A stretch of DNA of 64,000 nt from Flavobacterium sp. LMO8 (GTDB lineage: Bacteria > Bacteroidota > Bacteroidia > Flavobacteriales > Flavobacteriaceae), in the NCBI RefSeq assembly GCF_009495755.1, contig NZ_WIBJ01000025.1, positions 1 to 64,000 of the forward strand, read 5' to 3'. Shown piece by piece: positions 51,354-60,638 of the stretch. The translations under genes were made by a program, and so were the position numbers. Within the stretch, counting starts at the first letter, position 1. The number at the start of each line of letters is the position of its first letter. A model generated the notes under the pieces. The model was not told the DNA's origin, did no database searches, and was given only the letters and a program-made list of their open reading frames with translations.

Positions 51354-52232
51354 TTATTGAGGCAAATGCATTAAATCACCAAACTCTTTATTAAATCTTT
51401 CGATTGAACTTCTAACCAATCCGCCATTGGAAAAGAAGGTTAGTTCACCAAATATAATTTTATTTCCAATTGAATATAAATCAACCCTTAAGAAAACAAA
51501 CCCCTCAGATAATTTTTCAGCAACCATAATCATTTCATCAAAATTATCTGGTTTTTTAAAATCCGCCTCATAAAATGAAGAAATGTAATCTTCAGGTAAA
51601 ATTTGATTCCATTCTAAATCATAAAAACTCTTTCTTATATCTTTAGATTTATTTTTTTGAACATAGACATACGTAGGTTTACCATGGAAACAGTGAAACT
51701 TATAATCTATTAATTCATCATTATCAATTTCAGAAATATATTTTTCTACTAATATTTTAGGCTTCAAATCTTTATAAATTTTTTCACAAAACTTATAATA
51801 ATAATTTTCAGCTAAAAACGCATTTAATTTTTTCTTAGTATGCTCAATATTTAATTTAGATTTGTCTTTAACAATTATATTATACCCAGAACCGTGTGTA
51901 CCTTTTAAAACAAACTGATTTGGTAAATCAATAAAATTTATATCTGAAACCGATACATAAACACCAAAAATGTCGCTTAAATAAGATTTACCAATTTTTT
52001 CTTCAACGTAGTTTCTTACCTCATATTTATCAGCAAACTTACCATATTGCTCAGTATATAAATTAAGCTTTAGCCAAAGTAATTTCTCCATAAACTCTTT
52101 TGGATTAACTAAATCTGGCTTTACTCCATTTTTTAAATAATATTGATAAATTGTGATTTTAAAATCACTTGCTCCTATTAATTTTAGGATTCCAATATAA
52201 GATTTAACTAATTTCCTTTGTAAAAAAAACAT
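51354..52232 (-). CDS. TupA-like ATP-grasp protein, copy 1
   Basis: About 292 residues from the ATG at 52232 (an alternative ATG at 52262 overlaps the GT4 end). Motifs match the TupA-like ATP-grasp family often called glycosyltransferase in databases: NPKEFMEKLLWLKL, FVLKGTHGSGYNIIVKDK (the ATP-binding Lys and Gly-rich loop), ILVEKYISE, DYKFHCFHGKPTYV and RVDLYSIGNKIIFGELTFF. The founding member builds teichuronopeptide, so a ligase that attaches an amino acid to a glycan is plausible. It is transcribed after the GT4. Confidence 0.75.
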   Translation of the reverse strand: MFFLQRKLVKSYIGILKLIGASDFKITIYQYYLKNGVKPDLVNPKEFMEKLLWLKLNLYTEQYGKFADKYEVRNYVEEKIGKSYLSDIFGVYVSVSDINFIDLPNQFVLKGTHGSGYNIIVKDKSKLNIEHTKKKLNAFLAENYYYKFCEKIYKDLKPKILVEKYISEIDNDELIDYKFHCFHGKPTYVYVQKNKSKDIRKSFYDLEWNQILPEDYISSFYEADFKKPDNFDEMIMVAEKLSEGFVFLRVDLYSIGNKIIFGELTFFSNGGLVRSSIERFNKEFGDLMHLPQ

Positions 52233-52239
52233 ATTATCT

Positions 52240-53346
52240 TTAGTTTGAAACAACAACTTCATTTAATTCTGCAAACATTTTTTTTGCGATTACCTCTTTT
52301 GTAAAATTGTCTATTAAAAATTGATGACCATTTGTTGTGCATTTCATTTGCAAATGTTCATCATATAACATTTGTTCCACTTTATCAGCAAATGAGATAG
52401 GATTTCCTACTTCAGCTAATAATCCTGTCTCATTATCTATAACTACTTCTGGAATTCCTCCAGCTTTTGCAGCTACAATTGGAACTCTACAAGCATACGA
52501 TTCTAAAAGAACACCACCAGTTGGTTCATTATTAGAAGTAAATAAGAACAAATCAAACTCTGGCAAAATTTCTGGAATATCTTTTCTAAAACCGGCGAAA
52601 ATTATATCATTTTGCAATCCTAAAGAAGCTACTTGATCTCTAACTTCCATTTCTAAAGAACCTTTTCCTATTAAAATATATTTTGCTTTTATCCCACGTT
52701 TAACCAATTCTGCAACAGTATTTACCCATGTTTTATGATCTTTAAATCCAGTGAACTCAGCAATATTTCCAATAATTTTATAATCGTCTGGTATATTAAA
52801 CTCTTTATGTAATATTCCTGATTTATTCTGTTTGCTAAACTTTTTAATATCCGTAACGCTTCCAACAACACAAAGCTTAGAATGATCTTTGACAGCAAAT
52901 TTTAAAACATCTACAACTGGCCCAGAAACACAAATTATTTTCTTAATTCCACTATAGTTATATTTCCATTTTCTAAGCAAATTCGTATCTACACGTCTAA
53001 TTAAAGTTCTACATAAAACTAAAGGTGTTTTCAATCCATAAAAAAAAGCAGAAAGAACTGCCATAGTATGAGATTGACTATTATGAATAAAAATAACATC
53101 TGCATTTTTATCCTTTGAGATTTTAGCAAATTGTTTAGCAAATTTAAAATCATATTCAGACTTATATGGAAACGAAATAACATTCATTCCTTTTTCTATA
53201 GCAACTTTATGAACTTCAGAATTTTCAGGACACACAATCCATTGATCTTCTACATAGCCATATTCTTTGAATGCTTCGTATAAATAAATTATTTTTTGCT
53301 CGTGACCTCTCCAACCTAATGAGGCCGTTAACTGAATTAACTTCAT
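52240..53346 (-). CDS. Glycosyltransferase family 4
   Basis: 368 residues of GT-B fold. The N-terminal LTASLGWRGHEQKIIYLYE and the C-terminal donor site TSNNEPTGGVLLESYACRVPIVAAKAGGIPEV (EPTGGVLLE replaces the EPFGLV-type E-x7-E motif) identify the family. It transfers a sugar from an activated donor. Located between two TupA-like ATP-grasp genes, one following on the same strand and one divergent. Confidence 0.85.
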   Translation of the reverse strand: MKLIQLTASLGWRGHEQKIIYLYEAFKEYGYVEDQWIVCPENSEVHKVAIEKGMNVISFPYKSEYDFKFAKQFAKISKDKNADVIFIHNSQSHTMAVLSAFFYGLKTPLVLCRTLIRRVDTNLLRKWKYNYSGIKKIICVSGPVVDVLKFAVKDHSKLCVVGSVTDIKKFSKQNKSGILHKEFNIPDDYKIIGNIAEFTGFKDHKTWVNTVAELVKRGIKAKYILIGKGSLEMEVRDQVASLGLQNDIIFAGFRKDIPEILPEFDLFLFTSNNEPTGGVLLESYACRVPIVAAKAGGIPEVVIDNETGLLAEVGNPISFADKVEQMLYDEHLQMKCTTNGHQFLIDNFTKEVIAKKMFAELNEVVVSN

Positions 53347-53441
53347 TTTTAAAAAAATTTAAACAAATATAGTTCCGTTATTTAATTTATACTAGATTAT
53401 TTAATTAAAAAATAGTTTATATTTACAATCATTTAATTTTC

Positions 53442-54311
53442 ATGAAAAAATATAAAAGAATAATTTTAAGATTATTAAAAAATTTTAAGTTTTTACCGCC
53501 AAGCATTTTTATTGCCATCCAATATGAATATGCATTGGAAAAAAAATTAAACTTAAAAAATCCAATAACTTTTACTGAAAAAATTCAATGGTATAAATTA
53601 TACTACAAAAACCCAATTCTAAAAAAACTTGTAGATAAATTTCATGTTAGAGAATATGTTGAAGTAAAAATTGGAAAGAAATATCTTAATGAATTATATG
53701 GAGTATATGAAAGTCCGAAAGAAATTGATTTTGACAAACTTCCCGAAAAATTTGTTTTAAAATGTGTTCATGGAAGTGGATTTAATATTTGTGTAAAAGA
53801 AAAATCAATGTTAGATATTAATTACACCAAAAGAATTATTAAAAAGTGGCAAAATAAAAATTTCTATAATAAAGGAAAAGAATGGGCATATAAAGGAATA
53901 AAACCAATAATAATTGCTGAAAAATTTCTTAAAGAATTTGACAAAGAAGTAATTAATGATTATAAATTTTTTTGTTTTAATGGCGAAATTAAATTCATAC
54001 AAATTGACTTAGAACGAAAAACAAATAATTATAGATGTTATTACGACACAAATTGGAATAAACTTTCCTTTTGTACCAAAAACAAAATTATTCATCCAGG
54101 TAAAATCGATAAACCGATCAAATTTGAAGAAATGAAAGAAATTGTTCAAAAATTATCACAAGATTTTCCTTTTGTTCGAGTTGATTTATATGTAATTGAA
54201 AACAAAATCATATTTGGAGAATTAACATTTTATCCAGGAAATGGAACAATAGAACTTACCCCTTACGAAATGAATTACACAATAGGTGACTATTTCAAAC
54301 TACCTAATTAA
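53442..54311 (+). CDS. TupA-like ATP-grasp protein, copy 2
   Basis: 289 residues, divergent from the GT4 and paralogous to 51354-52232: NPITFTEKIQWYKLYY, FVLKCVHGSGFNICVKEKS, IIAEKFLKEF, DYKFFCFNGEIKFIQ and RVDLYVIENKIIFGELTFYPG line up with the first copy. The catalytic machinery is that of ATP-grasp ligases. It ends nine bases before tsaC/sua5, which starts a housekeeping block. Confidence 0.75.
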   Translation: MKKYKRIILRLLKNFKFLPPSIFIAIQYEYALEKKLNLKNPITFTEKIQWYKLYYKNPILKKLVDKFHVREYVEVKIGKKYLNELYGVYESPKEIDFDKLPEKFVLKCVHGSGFNICVKEKSMLDINYTKRIIKKWQNKNFYNKGKEWAYKGIKPIIIAEKFLKEFDKEVINDYKFFCFNGEIKFIQIDLERKTNNYRCYYDTNWNKLSFCTKNKIIHPGKIDKPIKFEEMKEIVQKLSQDFPFVRVDLYVIENKIIFGELTFYPGNGTIELTPYEMNYTIGDYFKLPN

Positions 54312-54319
54312 TTATTATA

Positions 54320-54886
54320 ATGGACATTAATACCGAAGTACACAACGCATTCGAAGTAATCAAAAACGGAGGCATCATTTTATATCCTACCGATACGGTT
54401 TGGGGAATTGGTTGTGATGCTACTAACGAAGAAGCTGTCAAAAAAATCTATGCTTTAAAACAACGTGAAGAAACCAAAAGCATGATTATTTTAATGAATG
54501 GCGAACGTATGATGTACAACGTTTTCAAAGAAATTCCAGAAGTGGCTTGGCAAATTTTAGATTTATCAGAACGACCAACGACTTTAATTTTAGACAATCC
54601 TCGAAATATCGCCAAAAATATAGTAGCTGAAGATAATACTTTAGGTGTTCGAATTGTTACGGAACCTTTCTGCTTCAAACTAATGGAACGCATGAAAAAA
54701 CCATTGGTTTCTACTTCCGCAAATATATCAGGAATGTTTACACCAAAAACTTTCAAAGAAATTAGTCCCGAAATTATAAAAGGTGTCGACTATGTAGTAA
54801 ATTTGCACCACGATAAAGTTTGCAAAAATCCTTCTACAATAATTAAATTAGGTTTAGATAGCCAAGTAAAAGTGATTCGCAAATAA
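54320..54886 (+). CDS. tsaC: L-threonylcarbamoyladenylate synthase
   Basis: 188 residues of the YrdC/Sua5 family. KNGGIILYPTDTVWGIGCDA is the signature, KQREETKSMIILM the nucleotide pocket, and VSTSANISG the third block. It makes the threonylcarbamoyl-AMP used for the t6A modification at position 37 of ANN-decoding tRNAs. The length is that of short TsaC, without the Sua5 C-terminal domain. tRNA nucleotidyltransferase follows. Confidence 0.92.
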   Translation: MDINTEVHNAFEVIKNGGIILYPTDTVWGIGCDATNEEAVKKIYALKQREETKSMIILMNGERMMYNVFKEIPEVAWQILDLSERPTTLILDNPRNIAKNIVAEDNTLGVRIVTEPFCFKLMERMKKPLVSTSANISGMFTPKTFKEISPEIIKGVDYVVNLHHDKVCKNPSTIIKLGLDSQVKVIRK

Positions 54887-54912
54887 TTTCGTTTTGAGAA
54901 CAAAGTATCCAA

Positions 54913-54945
54913 CAACTTGAAACTTTGAACTTGAAACTTGAAACA
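54913..54945. repeat. AACTTGAAAC simple repeats
   Basis: Three near-copies of AACTTGAAACTT between tsaC and cca, in the opposite sense to those at 41467-41513. Confidence 0.7.
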
Positions 54946-54951
54946 AAAAGC

Positions 54952-56367
54952 ATGAATTACAAACAACATATAGAACACAATATATTCAAAATCATTTCGC
55001 AAGCAGCGCAAGAACTTAACTTGGAATGCTACGTAATTGGTGGTTTTGTACGCGATATTTTACTGGAACGAGACCATAAAAAAGACATCGATATCGTTGC
55101 TGTTGGTAGCGGAATTGAATTGGCTATAAAAGTCTCTGAATTGATTCCCTTTCATCCAAAAGTACAAGTTTTTAAAAACTATGGAACAGCCATGTTGCGT
55201 TATGATGACATTGATGTGGAGTTTGTTGGCGCTAGAAAAGAATCATATACTCATGACAGCCGAAATCCTTTAGTAGAAAACGGCACGTTAAAAGATGATC
55301 AAGAACGAAGAGATTTCACTATAAATGCTTTGGCTTTTTCATTGAATTCTGAAAACTTTGGCGATTTAGTTGATCCTTTTAACGGTGTGGAAGATTTGAA
55401 AAATAAAATTATCAAAACACCTTTAAATCCAGATATTACCTATTCTGATGATCCTTTACGAATGATGCGTGCCATTCGTTTTGCTACCCAATTGAATTTC
55501 GAAATTGAATCTGAATCTTTAGAAGCGATTTCTAACAATAAAGACCGAATCAACATCATTTCTGGAGAACGAATTGTTGATGAATTGCATAAAATTTTAG
55601 CTTCAGAAAAACCATCAATAGGATTTTTACACTTGTATCAAACCGGTTTATTAGAAATTATTTTACCTGAACTAACCGCGTTGAATAATGTTGAAGAAGT
55701 TGAAGGACATACACACAAAAATAATTTTTATCACACCTTAGAAGTAGTAGATAATATTTGCCGAAACACCGATGATGTTTGGTTACGCTGGTCGGCATTA
55801 TTGCACGATATAGGCAAAGCACCAACTAAAAGATTCAACAAAAAACAAGGTTGGACGTTTCACGGTCATGAATTTTTAGGTGGAAAAATGGTCAAAAAAA
55901 TATTTGAGCGTTTACACATGCCTTTGAACCATAAAATGAAATTCGTTCAAAAAATGGTCATGATGAGTTCACGCCCAATTGTAATTGCGGAAGATATTGT
56001 TACCGATAGTGCAGTTCGTCGTTTGGTTTTCGATGCAGGAGAAGATATTGATAGTTTGATGACCTTGTGTAAAGCAGACATCACCACAAAAAATCCAAAG
56101 AAGTTTCAAAAATACCATAAGAACTTCGACATTGTAAAACAAAAAATTGTGGAAGTGGAAGAAAAAGACCGAGTTCGTGTTTTTCAACCACCTATATCTG
56201 GCGAAGAAATTATGGAGCTATTCGGATTAAAACCTTGTAGAGAAATTGGAATTCTAAAAGAAGCTGTTAAAGAAGCTATTTTAGAAGGTGAAATTCCAAA
56301 TGAATATGAACTTGCAAAAGAGTTTGTCTTGAAAAGAGCTGAAAAATTAGGGTTAAAAAAAATATAG
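54952..56367 (+). CDS. cca: CCA tRNA nucleotidyltransferase
   Basis: Adds or repairs the 3' CCA of tRNAs; needed because the tRNA-Ala here does not encode CCA. 471 residues from the ATG at 54952; the in-frame ATG at 54925 lies in the simple repeat. Motif GGFVRDILLERDHKKDIDIVA holds the DxD metal site; ERRDFTINAL and DDPLRMMRAIRFATQLNF follow, then an HD domain (WSALLHDIGKAPT). Confidence 0.93.
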   Translation: MNYKQHIEHNIFKIISQAAQELNLECYVIGGFVRDILLERDHKKDIDIVAVGSGIELAIKVSELIPFHPKVQVFKNYGTAMLRYDDIDVEFVGARKESYTHDSRNPLVENGTLKDDQERRDFTINALAFSLNSENFGDLVDPFNGVEDLKNKIIKTPLNPDITYSDDPLRMMRAIRFATQLNFEIESESLEAISNNKDRINIISGERIVDELHKILASEKPSIGFLHLYQTGLLEIILPELTALNNVEEVEGHTHKNNFYHTLEVVDNICRNTDDVWLRWSALLHDIGKAPTKRFNKKQGWTFHGHEFLGGKMVKKIFERLHMPLNHKMKFVQKMVMMSSRPIVIAEDIVTDSAVRRLVFDAGEDIDSLMTLCKADITTKNPKKFQKYHKNFDIVKQKIVEVEEKDRVRVFQPPISGEEIMELFGLKPCREIGILKEAVKEAILEGEIPNEYELAKEFVLKRAEKLGLKKI

Positions 56368-56370
56368 TTT

Positions 56371-57615
56371 ATGAAATTAAAAGTAATTTTACTCGTTTTC
56401 ATATGCACCTTTTCGTTTAGTCAGACTACTAAAAATGTTTTATTTCTAGGTAATAGTTACACAGGAGTAAATAATTTACCTTCTCTAATAAAAAGTGTTG
56501 CAAACTCAACAAATGATGATATTATATTCGACAGTAACACACCTGGAGGTTATACTTTACAAGGTCATAGTTCAAATACAACTTCACTGAATAAGATTAT
56601 GCAAGGAAATTGTGATTTTGTTGTCTTACAAGAACAAAGTCAATTACCATCATTTACATTAGCAACTGTTCAAACCCAAGTATTTCCATTTGCTACACAA
56701 CTAAATAACGTAATAGAACAATATAATCCATGTGCTGAAACTATTTTTTATTTAACATGGGGCAGAAAAAATGGTGATAGTTCAAATTGTGCAAGTTGGC
56801 CACCCGTTTGTACTTATGAAGGAATGGATGATTTATTATTAGAAAGATATACTACAATGACAACTGATAATGAAGCAATTATGGCTCCTGCCGGTGCTGT
56901 TTGGAGATACTTAAGAACTTCAAACCCTGAAATTGAATTATATACTTCAGATAATAGTCACCCATCTTTAGCCGGAAGTTATGCGGCAGCAGTAACTTTT
57001 TATACTACAATTTTTAGAAAAGACCCAACACTAATATCATTTAATAGTAGTTTATCTGTTACAGATGCAAACAATATTAAACAAGCCGTAAAAACAGTTG
57101 TTTTTAACAATTTAAACAATTGGTTTATTGGAAATTATGACACTATTTCAGGTTTTACATTTTCAGAAAATTCAAATACATTTTCTTTTACAAATACGTC
57201 TCAAAATGCAACAACCTATGCTTGGGATTTTGGTGATGGAAACACCTCATCTGAAGAAAATCCTACACATATTTTTACTTCAACTGGTAATTTTACAGTA
57301 ACTTTAACTGTAACTAAATGTGGAATATCAAACCAAAGCAGTCAAAATATATCTATTACAAATTTGGGATTACCAAATGAAACAAGTAGTAAAATTATTT
57401 TTTACCCAAATCCTATCCAAGATGTTTTAATAATTGAAAACGCTAACATTAAAAACATTAGATTATTTGATGTTTTAGGAAATAAAATTGAGATGAAAAT
57501 TCGAAAAGAAGATTCAAAAATTAACATTGATTGTTCCACATTAGCCAAAGGTTTTTACTATTTACAATTGGAGAATGCTAATGGAAGTTTTACAAAAAAA
57601 ATAGTGAAAAATTAA
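56371..57615 (+). CDS. T9SS-exported SGNH-like protein with PKD domain
   Basis: 414 residues. Signal peptide about MKLKVILLVFICTFSFSQ. An N-terminal SGNH/GDSL-like fold has FLGNSYTGVNNL (Ser block) and DNSHPSLAGSYAAA (Asp-x-x-His block); a PKD domain (YAWDFGDGNTSSEENPTH) sits near residue 290; the C-terminal sorting domain has IIFYPNPIQDVLIIEN and ends GFYYLQLENANGSFTKKIVKN-like. This order suggests a secreted esterase or glycan-acetyl hydrolase anchored or released through type IX secretion. The GNSYT Ser motif is not the exact GDS form. Confidence 0.82.
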   Translation: MKLKVILLVFICTFSFSQTTKNVLFLGNSYTGVNNLPSLIKSVANSTNDDIIFDSNTPGGYTLQGHSSNTTSLNKIMQGNCDFVVLQEQSQLPSFTLATVQTQVFPFATQLNNVIEQYNPCAETIFYLTWGRKNGDSSNCASWPPVCTYEGMDDLLLERYTTMTTDNEAIMAPAGAVWRYLRTSNPEIELYTSDNSHPSLAGSYAAAVTFYTTIFRKDPTLISFNSSLSVTDANNIKQAVKTVVFNNLNNWFIGNYDTISGFTFSENSNTFSFTNTSQNATTYAWDFGDGNTSSEENPTHIFTSTGNFTVTLTVTKCGISNQSSQNISITNLGLPNETSSKIIFYPNPIQDVLIIENANIKNIRLFDVLGNKIEMKIRKEDSKINIDCSTLAKGFYYLQLENANGSFTKKIVKN

Positions 57616-57707
57616 TTCTTAAATTTATATAAATAATTTATAAGTTGTTAAAGCAATTTTCAAATGAGTAATATGTAAATTTGAAGTACTTTTGAATATC
57701 AAGAAAT

Positions 57708-58727
57708 ATGAAAACTAATAAATCAGTTATTTACTGGCTACTTTCGGGATGTATTTTATTATTTATCATGGTAACTGTGGGAGGAATTACTCGTCTTACC
57801 AATTCAGGTTTATCGATGACCGATTGGCATTTAATCAATGATACCTTCCCTCCTATGTCGGAAGAAAAATGGGTGGAAGCTTTTGAAGAATACAAGAAAT
57901 TTCCAGAATACCAAAAAGTAAATCAATTCAAAGATTTTCAATTAGACGATTATAAATTTATCTTCTTTTGGGAATGGTTTCACCGTTTTATTGGTCGTAT
58001 TATTGGTGTGGTTTTCATTATTCCTTTCATTTATTTCTTAATCAAAAAACAATTAGATAACGAAACCATAAAAAAATGCTTGATTTTATTAGGAATGGGC
58101 GCTTTTCAAGGGTTTTTAGGTTGGTTCATGGTAGCCAGTGGATTAAAAGACATGCCTGATGTGAGTCACTTCAGATTAGCCATTCACTTAACGTTTGCTT
58201 TTATTACGTTTGCTTACACACTTTGGGTTGCCTTAGATTTAATTTATCCAGAAAGAAAATTACCAGTTTTAGAATTACGAAAAATTGCTCGCATTGCTTT
58301 GGTAATTCTAATTATCCAAATTATTTATGGCGGATTTGTTGCAGGATTAAATGCAGGATTAATTCACAATCATTGGCCTTTAATGAGCGATGGACAATTA
58401 TTCCATGAAAGCATTCAATTAGAACAATCGAATTTACTTTTAGCATTCACAGAAGGTAAAAGTGGTGTTCAATTCATACACCGAACCTTTGCTTATGTTG
58501 TGGTTGGAATGATTGTTTTCATATTCATTAAAAGTAGAAAATTTGTATTAGACAAAACACAAGATAACGGAGTTAAAACGTTGTTAGTTTTTGTGTTTAT
58601 TCAATTCATTTTAGGAATTTTTACTTTGTTATTCCATGTGCCACTTTGGTTAGGATTAGCACATCAAATTATGGCGTTCTTTTTATTGACTGCTATGACA
58701 TTTTCTTTGCATCGATTTTCAAAATAA
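57708..58727 (+). CDS. ctaA: Heme A synthase (COX15/CtaA)
   Basis: Converts heme O to heme A for the cytochrome oxidase. 339 residues with eight membrane helices. His ligands are visible in WFHRFIGRIIGVVF, HFRLAIHLTFAF, FIHRTFAYVVVG and LAHQIMAFFLL. It begins MKTNKSVIYWLLSGC with TRLTNSGLSMTDWHL as the conserved N-terminal block. Transcribed in the same direction as the CDP-alcohol phosphatidyltransferase. Confidence 0.92.
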   Translation: MKTNKSVIYWLLSGCILLFIMVTVGGITRLTNSGLSMTDWHLINDTFPPMSEEKWVEAFEEYKKFPEYQKVNQFKDFQLDDYKFIFFWEWFHRFIGRIIGVVFIIPFIYFLIKKQLDNETIKKCLILLGMGAFQGFLGWFMVASGLKDMPDVSHFRLAIHLTFAFITFAYTLWVALDLIYPERKLPVLELRKIARIALVILIIQIIYGGFVAGLNAGLIHNHWPLMSDGQLFHESIQLEQSNLLLAFTEGKSGVQFIHRTFAYVVVGMIVFIFIKSRKFVLDKTQDNGVKTLLVFVFIQFILGIFTLLFHVPLWLGLAHQIMAFFLLTAMTFSLHRFSK

Positions 58728-58771
58728 ATAATTCCGACTATATTGTCACAGTTCTTTGTTATTAACTTTAA

Positions 58772-59542
58772 ATGTCAAAATTAAATGCTTCGGATAAATT
58801 TTTAGATTTATCTGACTACGGAAGATCTTTTGGTAGGTTTTTCGCTCTTCAATTAAAAGAAACTCGATTTACACCAATACATGTAACACTTTTATTTGGG
58901 TTTTCTGGCTTACTTGCTATATATTGTATTTTAAATGAGTTCTATTTTTCAGCTGCTATTTTTATCATCTTAAAATCTGGTATTGATGCTGCTGATGGTG
59001 AATTAGCTCGATTGAAAAACACACCATCATATGTAGGTAGATATTTGGATAGTGTGTTTGATATTTTCTTGAACTTTCTTTTTCTTATGACAATTTGTTA
59101 TGTTTCAAAAACAACAATTTGGTTTGCTTTACTTGCTTTTGTTGGCATTCAATTACAAGGAACACTTTACAATTATTACTATGTAATTTTAAGAAATAAA
59201 TCGGTTGGTGGCGATAATACAAGTAAAATTTTTGAATACAAAACTCCAAAGGCATTACCAGGTGAAACACAAAAAGCAGTTAATGTTTTATTTTGGATTT
59301 ATACCATTGTTTATGGTGTTTTTGACAAAATCATTCACTTTTTAGATGCAGAAGCCTATAAAGTAAAAACATTTCCAAATTGGTTTATGACATTACTTTC
59401 GCTTTATGGATTAGGCTTTCAATTGTTGATTATTGCCTTCATGTTACCTATAGGATGGATCGAATTCATTGCTCCATTTTTTATTATTTATTCTTTTTTG
59501 ATATTTGTTCTAATTGGGATTAGAAAAACTTATATTCATTAA
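58772..59542 (+). CDS. CDP-alcohol phosphatidyltransferase
   Basis: 256 residues with about six helices. The complete family motif is seen: DAADGELARLKNTP followed by GRYLDSVFD (the two Asp-x3-Asp metal residues). It condenses a CDP-alcohol with a second alcohol in the membrane, building a phospholipid or phosphodiester. The acceptor cannot be told. The last four bases overlap the convergent LytTR regulator. Confidence 0.85.
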   Translation: MSKLNASDKFLDLSDYGRSFGRFFALQLKETRFTPIHVTLLFGFSGLLAIYCILNEFYFSAAIFIILKSGIDAADGELARLKNTPSYVGRYLDSVFDIFLNFLFLMTICYVSKTTIWFALLAFVGIQLQGTLYNYYYVILRNKSVGGDNTSKIFEYKTPKALPGETQKAVNVLFWIYTIVYGVFDKIIHFLDAEAYKVKTFPNWFMTLLSLYGLGFQLLIIAFMLPIGWIEFIAPFFIIYSFLIFVLIGIRKTYIH

Positions 59543-60294
59543 CCAATCCACTCTTTAAAATCCCCAACACGTTCTCGAGCTACAATAACCTCATCGTCTT
59601 TGTAAGTTGGTAAAATAATTTTTAATCTTGAATTAGAATAGACTTGAATTTCCTTTACCGCTTTCAACGGAACAATGAATTTTCGGCTTACGCGATAAAA
59701 ATCTTTTGGATTGATTTCAGTTTCTATAACTTCTAAAGTCGAGTCAATTAAATAATCCCTATTGTCTAAAGTATGAATATATGTTCCTTTGTTTTCGCTG
59801 TAAAAACATTCGACTTCATCAATGGAAATCACTTTTAATTGTTGTCCAATTTTTACTGAAAATCGCTTTTTATATTCTTTTTCCACTGGATTGACTAACA
59901 TTCGCTTAATCGCTTCAAAATCTAAACTCGAAATCGTATTTTTTTGAAATTGATTTTTGAATTTTGAAATTGCAATTGAAAGTTCTTCTTCATCAATAGG
60001 TTTCAACAAATAATCAATACTATTCAATTTGAAAGCTCTCAAAGCATATTCATCATAAGCGGTTGTGAAAATCACGGCACTTTTAATATCGATTTGCTCA
60101 AATATCTCAAACGACAAACCATCAGACAATTGAATGTCTAAAAAAATCAAATCAGGATGCGGATTATTTTGAAACCATGAAATAGCTTCTTCCACAGAAT
60201 GCAACATGGTATTCACTTGCAAACCTAATTTTTCTACTTTGCGTTGCAACAATCGTGCTGCTGGTTTTTCGTCTTCAATAATGATGATATTCAT
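59539..60294 (-). CDS. LytTR-family response regulator
   Basis: 251 residues from the ATG at 60294 (MNIIIIEDEKPAAR); an upstream in-frame ATG at 60405 falls inside the previous gene. The receiver domain has the acidic pocket IIEDE and the phospho-accepting Asp in LIFLDIQLSDG, with Lys in LLKPIDEEEL. The LytTR DNA-binding domain follows from about residue 140 (FSVKIGQQLKVISIDEVECF). It is the last gene of the kinase operon. Confidence 0.92.
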   Translation of the reverse strand: MNIIIIEDEKPAARLLQRKVEKLGLQVNTMLHSVEEAISWFQNNPHPDLIFLDIQLSDGLSFEIFEQIDIKSAVIFTTAYDEYALRAFKLNSIDYLLKPIDEEELSIAISKFKNQFQKNTISSLDFEAIKRMLVNPVEKEYKKRFSVKIGQQLKVISIDEVECFYSENKGTYIHTLDNRDYLIDSTLEVIETEINPKDFYRVSRKFIVPLKAVKEIQVYSNSRLKIILPTYKDDEVIVARERVGDFKEWIG

Positions 60295-60295
60295 A

Positions 60296-60610
60296 CTAAT
60301 TCCATTGATTTTGATTGTTCTTTTCTTTCTCCATGAATTCTTTAATCTTACGCTCTTCCCAGTTTTGTCCCATAATCCAATTAGGTACAAAAACCGAAAG
60401 TCCATGAGCTAACAAACCAATTCCCCAGAAAAATGCAGTCAAAAAATTCTTAAACTGAAAATAAGTTTCTCCAGGATCTAAGTTTTTAACATTAAGAAAA
60501 ACGATCATAATGTTAACAAAAACATATACAATTGCGTGTGTGTAAAAGCCTTTAATTTTTTTAACTCTTTTTAACGCTTTTTGATATTTGATTTCGTCTT
60601 GTGTGTTCAT
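60296..60610 (-). CDS. 2TM-domain protein 1
   Basis: 104 residues with the 2TM domain: a short helix (YQKALKRVKKIKGFYTH), two membrane helices, and a basic tail (WEERKIKEFMEKEKNN). The ATG of the LytTR gene follows one base after its stop. The domain occurs with sensor kinases; function unknown. Confidence 0.8.
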   Translation of the reverse strand: MNTQDEIKYQKALKRVKKIKGFYTHAIVYVFVNIMIVFLNVKNLDPGETYFQFKNFLTAFFWGIGLLAHGLSVFVPNWIMGQNWEERKIKEFMEKEKNNQNQWN

Positions 60611-60638
60611 GATTTCTATTTTTTAATTGGAAATAAAA

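Noticed and set aside
60295..60405. N-terminal extension of the LytTR regulator
   Set aside because: The extension lies inside the upstream 2TM gene and the receiver domain begins exactly at MNIIIIEDE.
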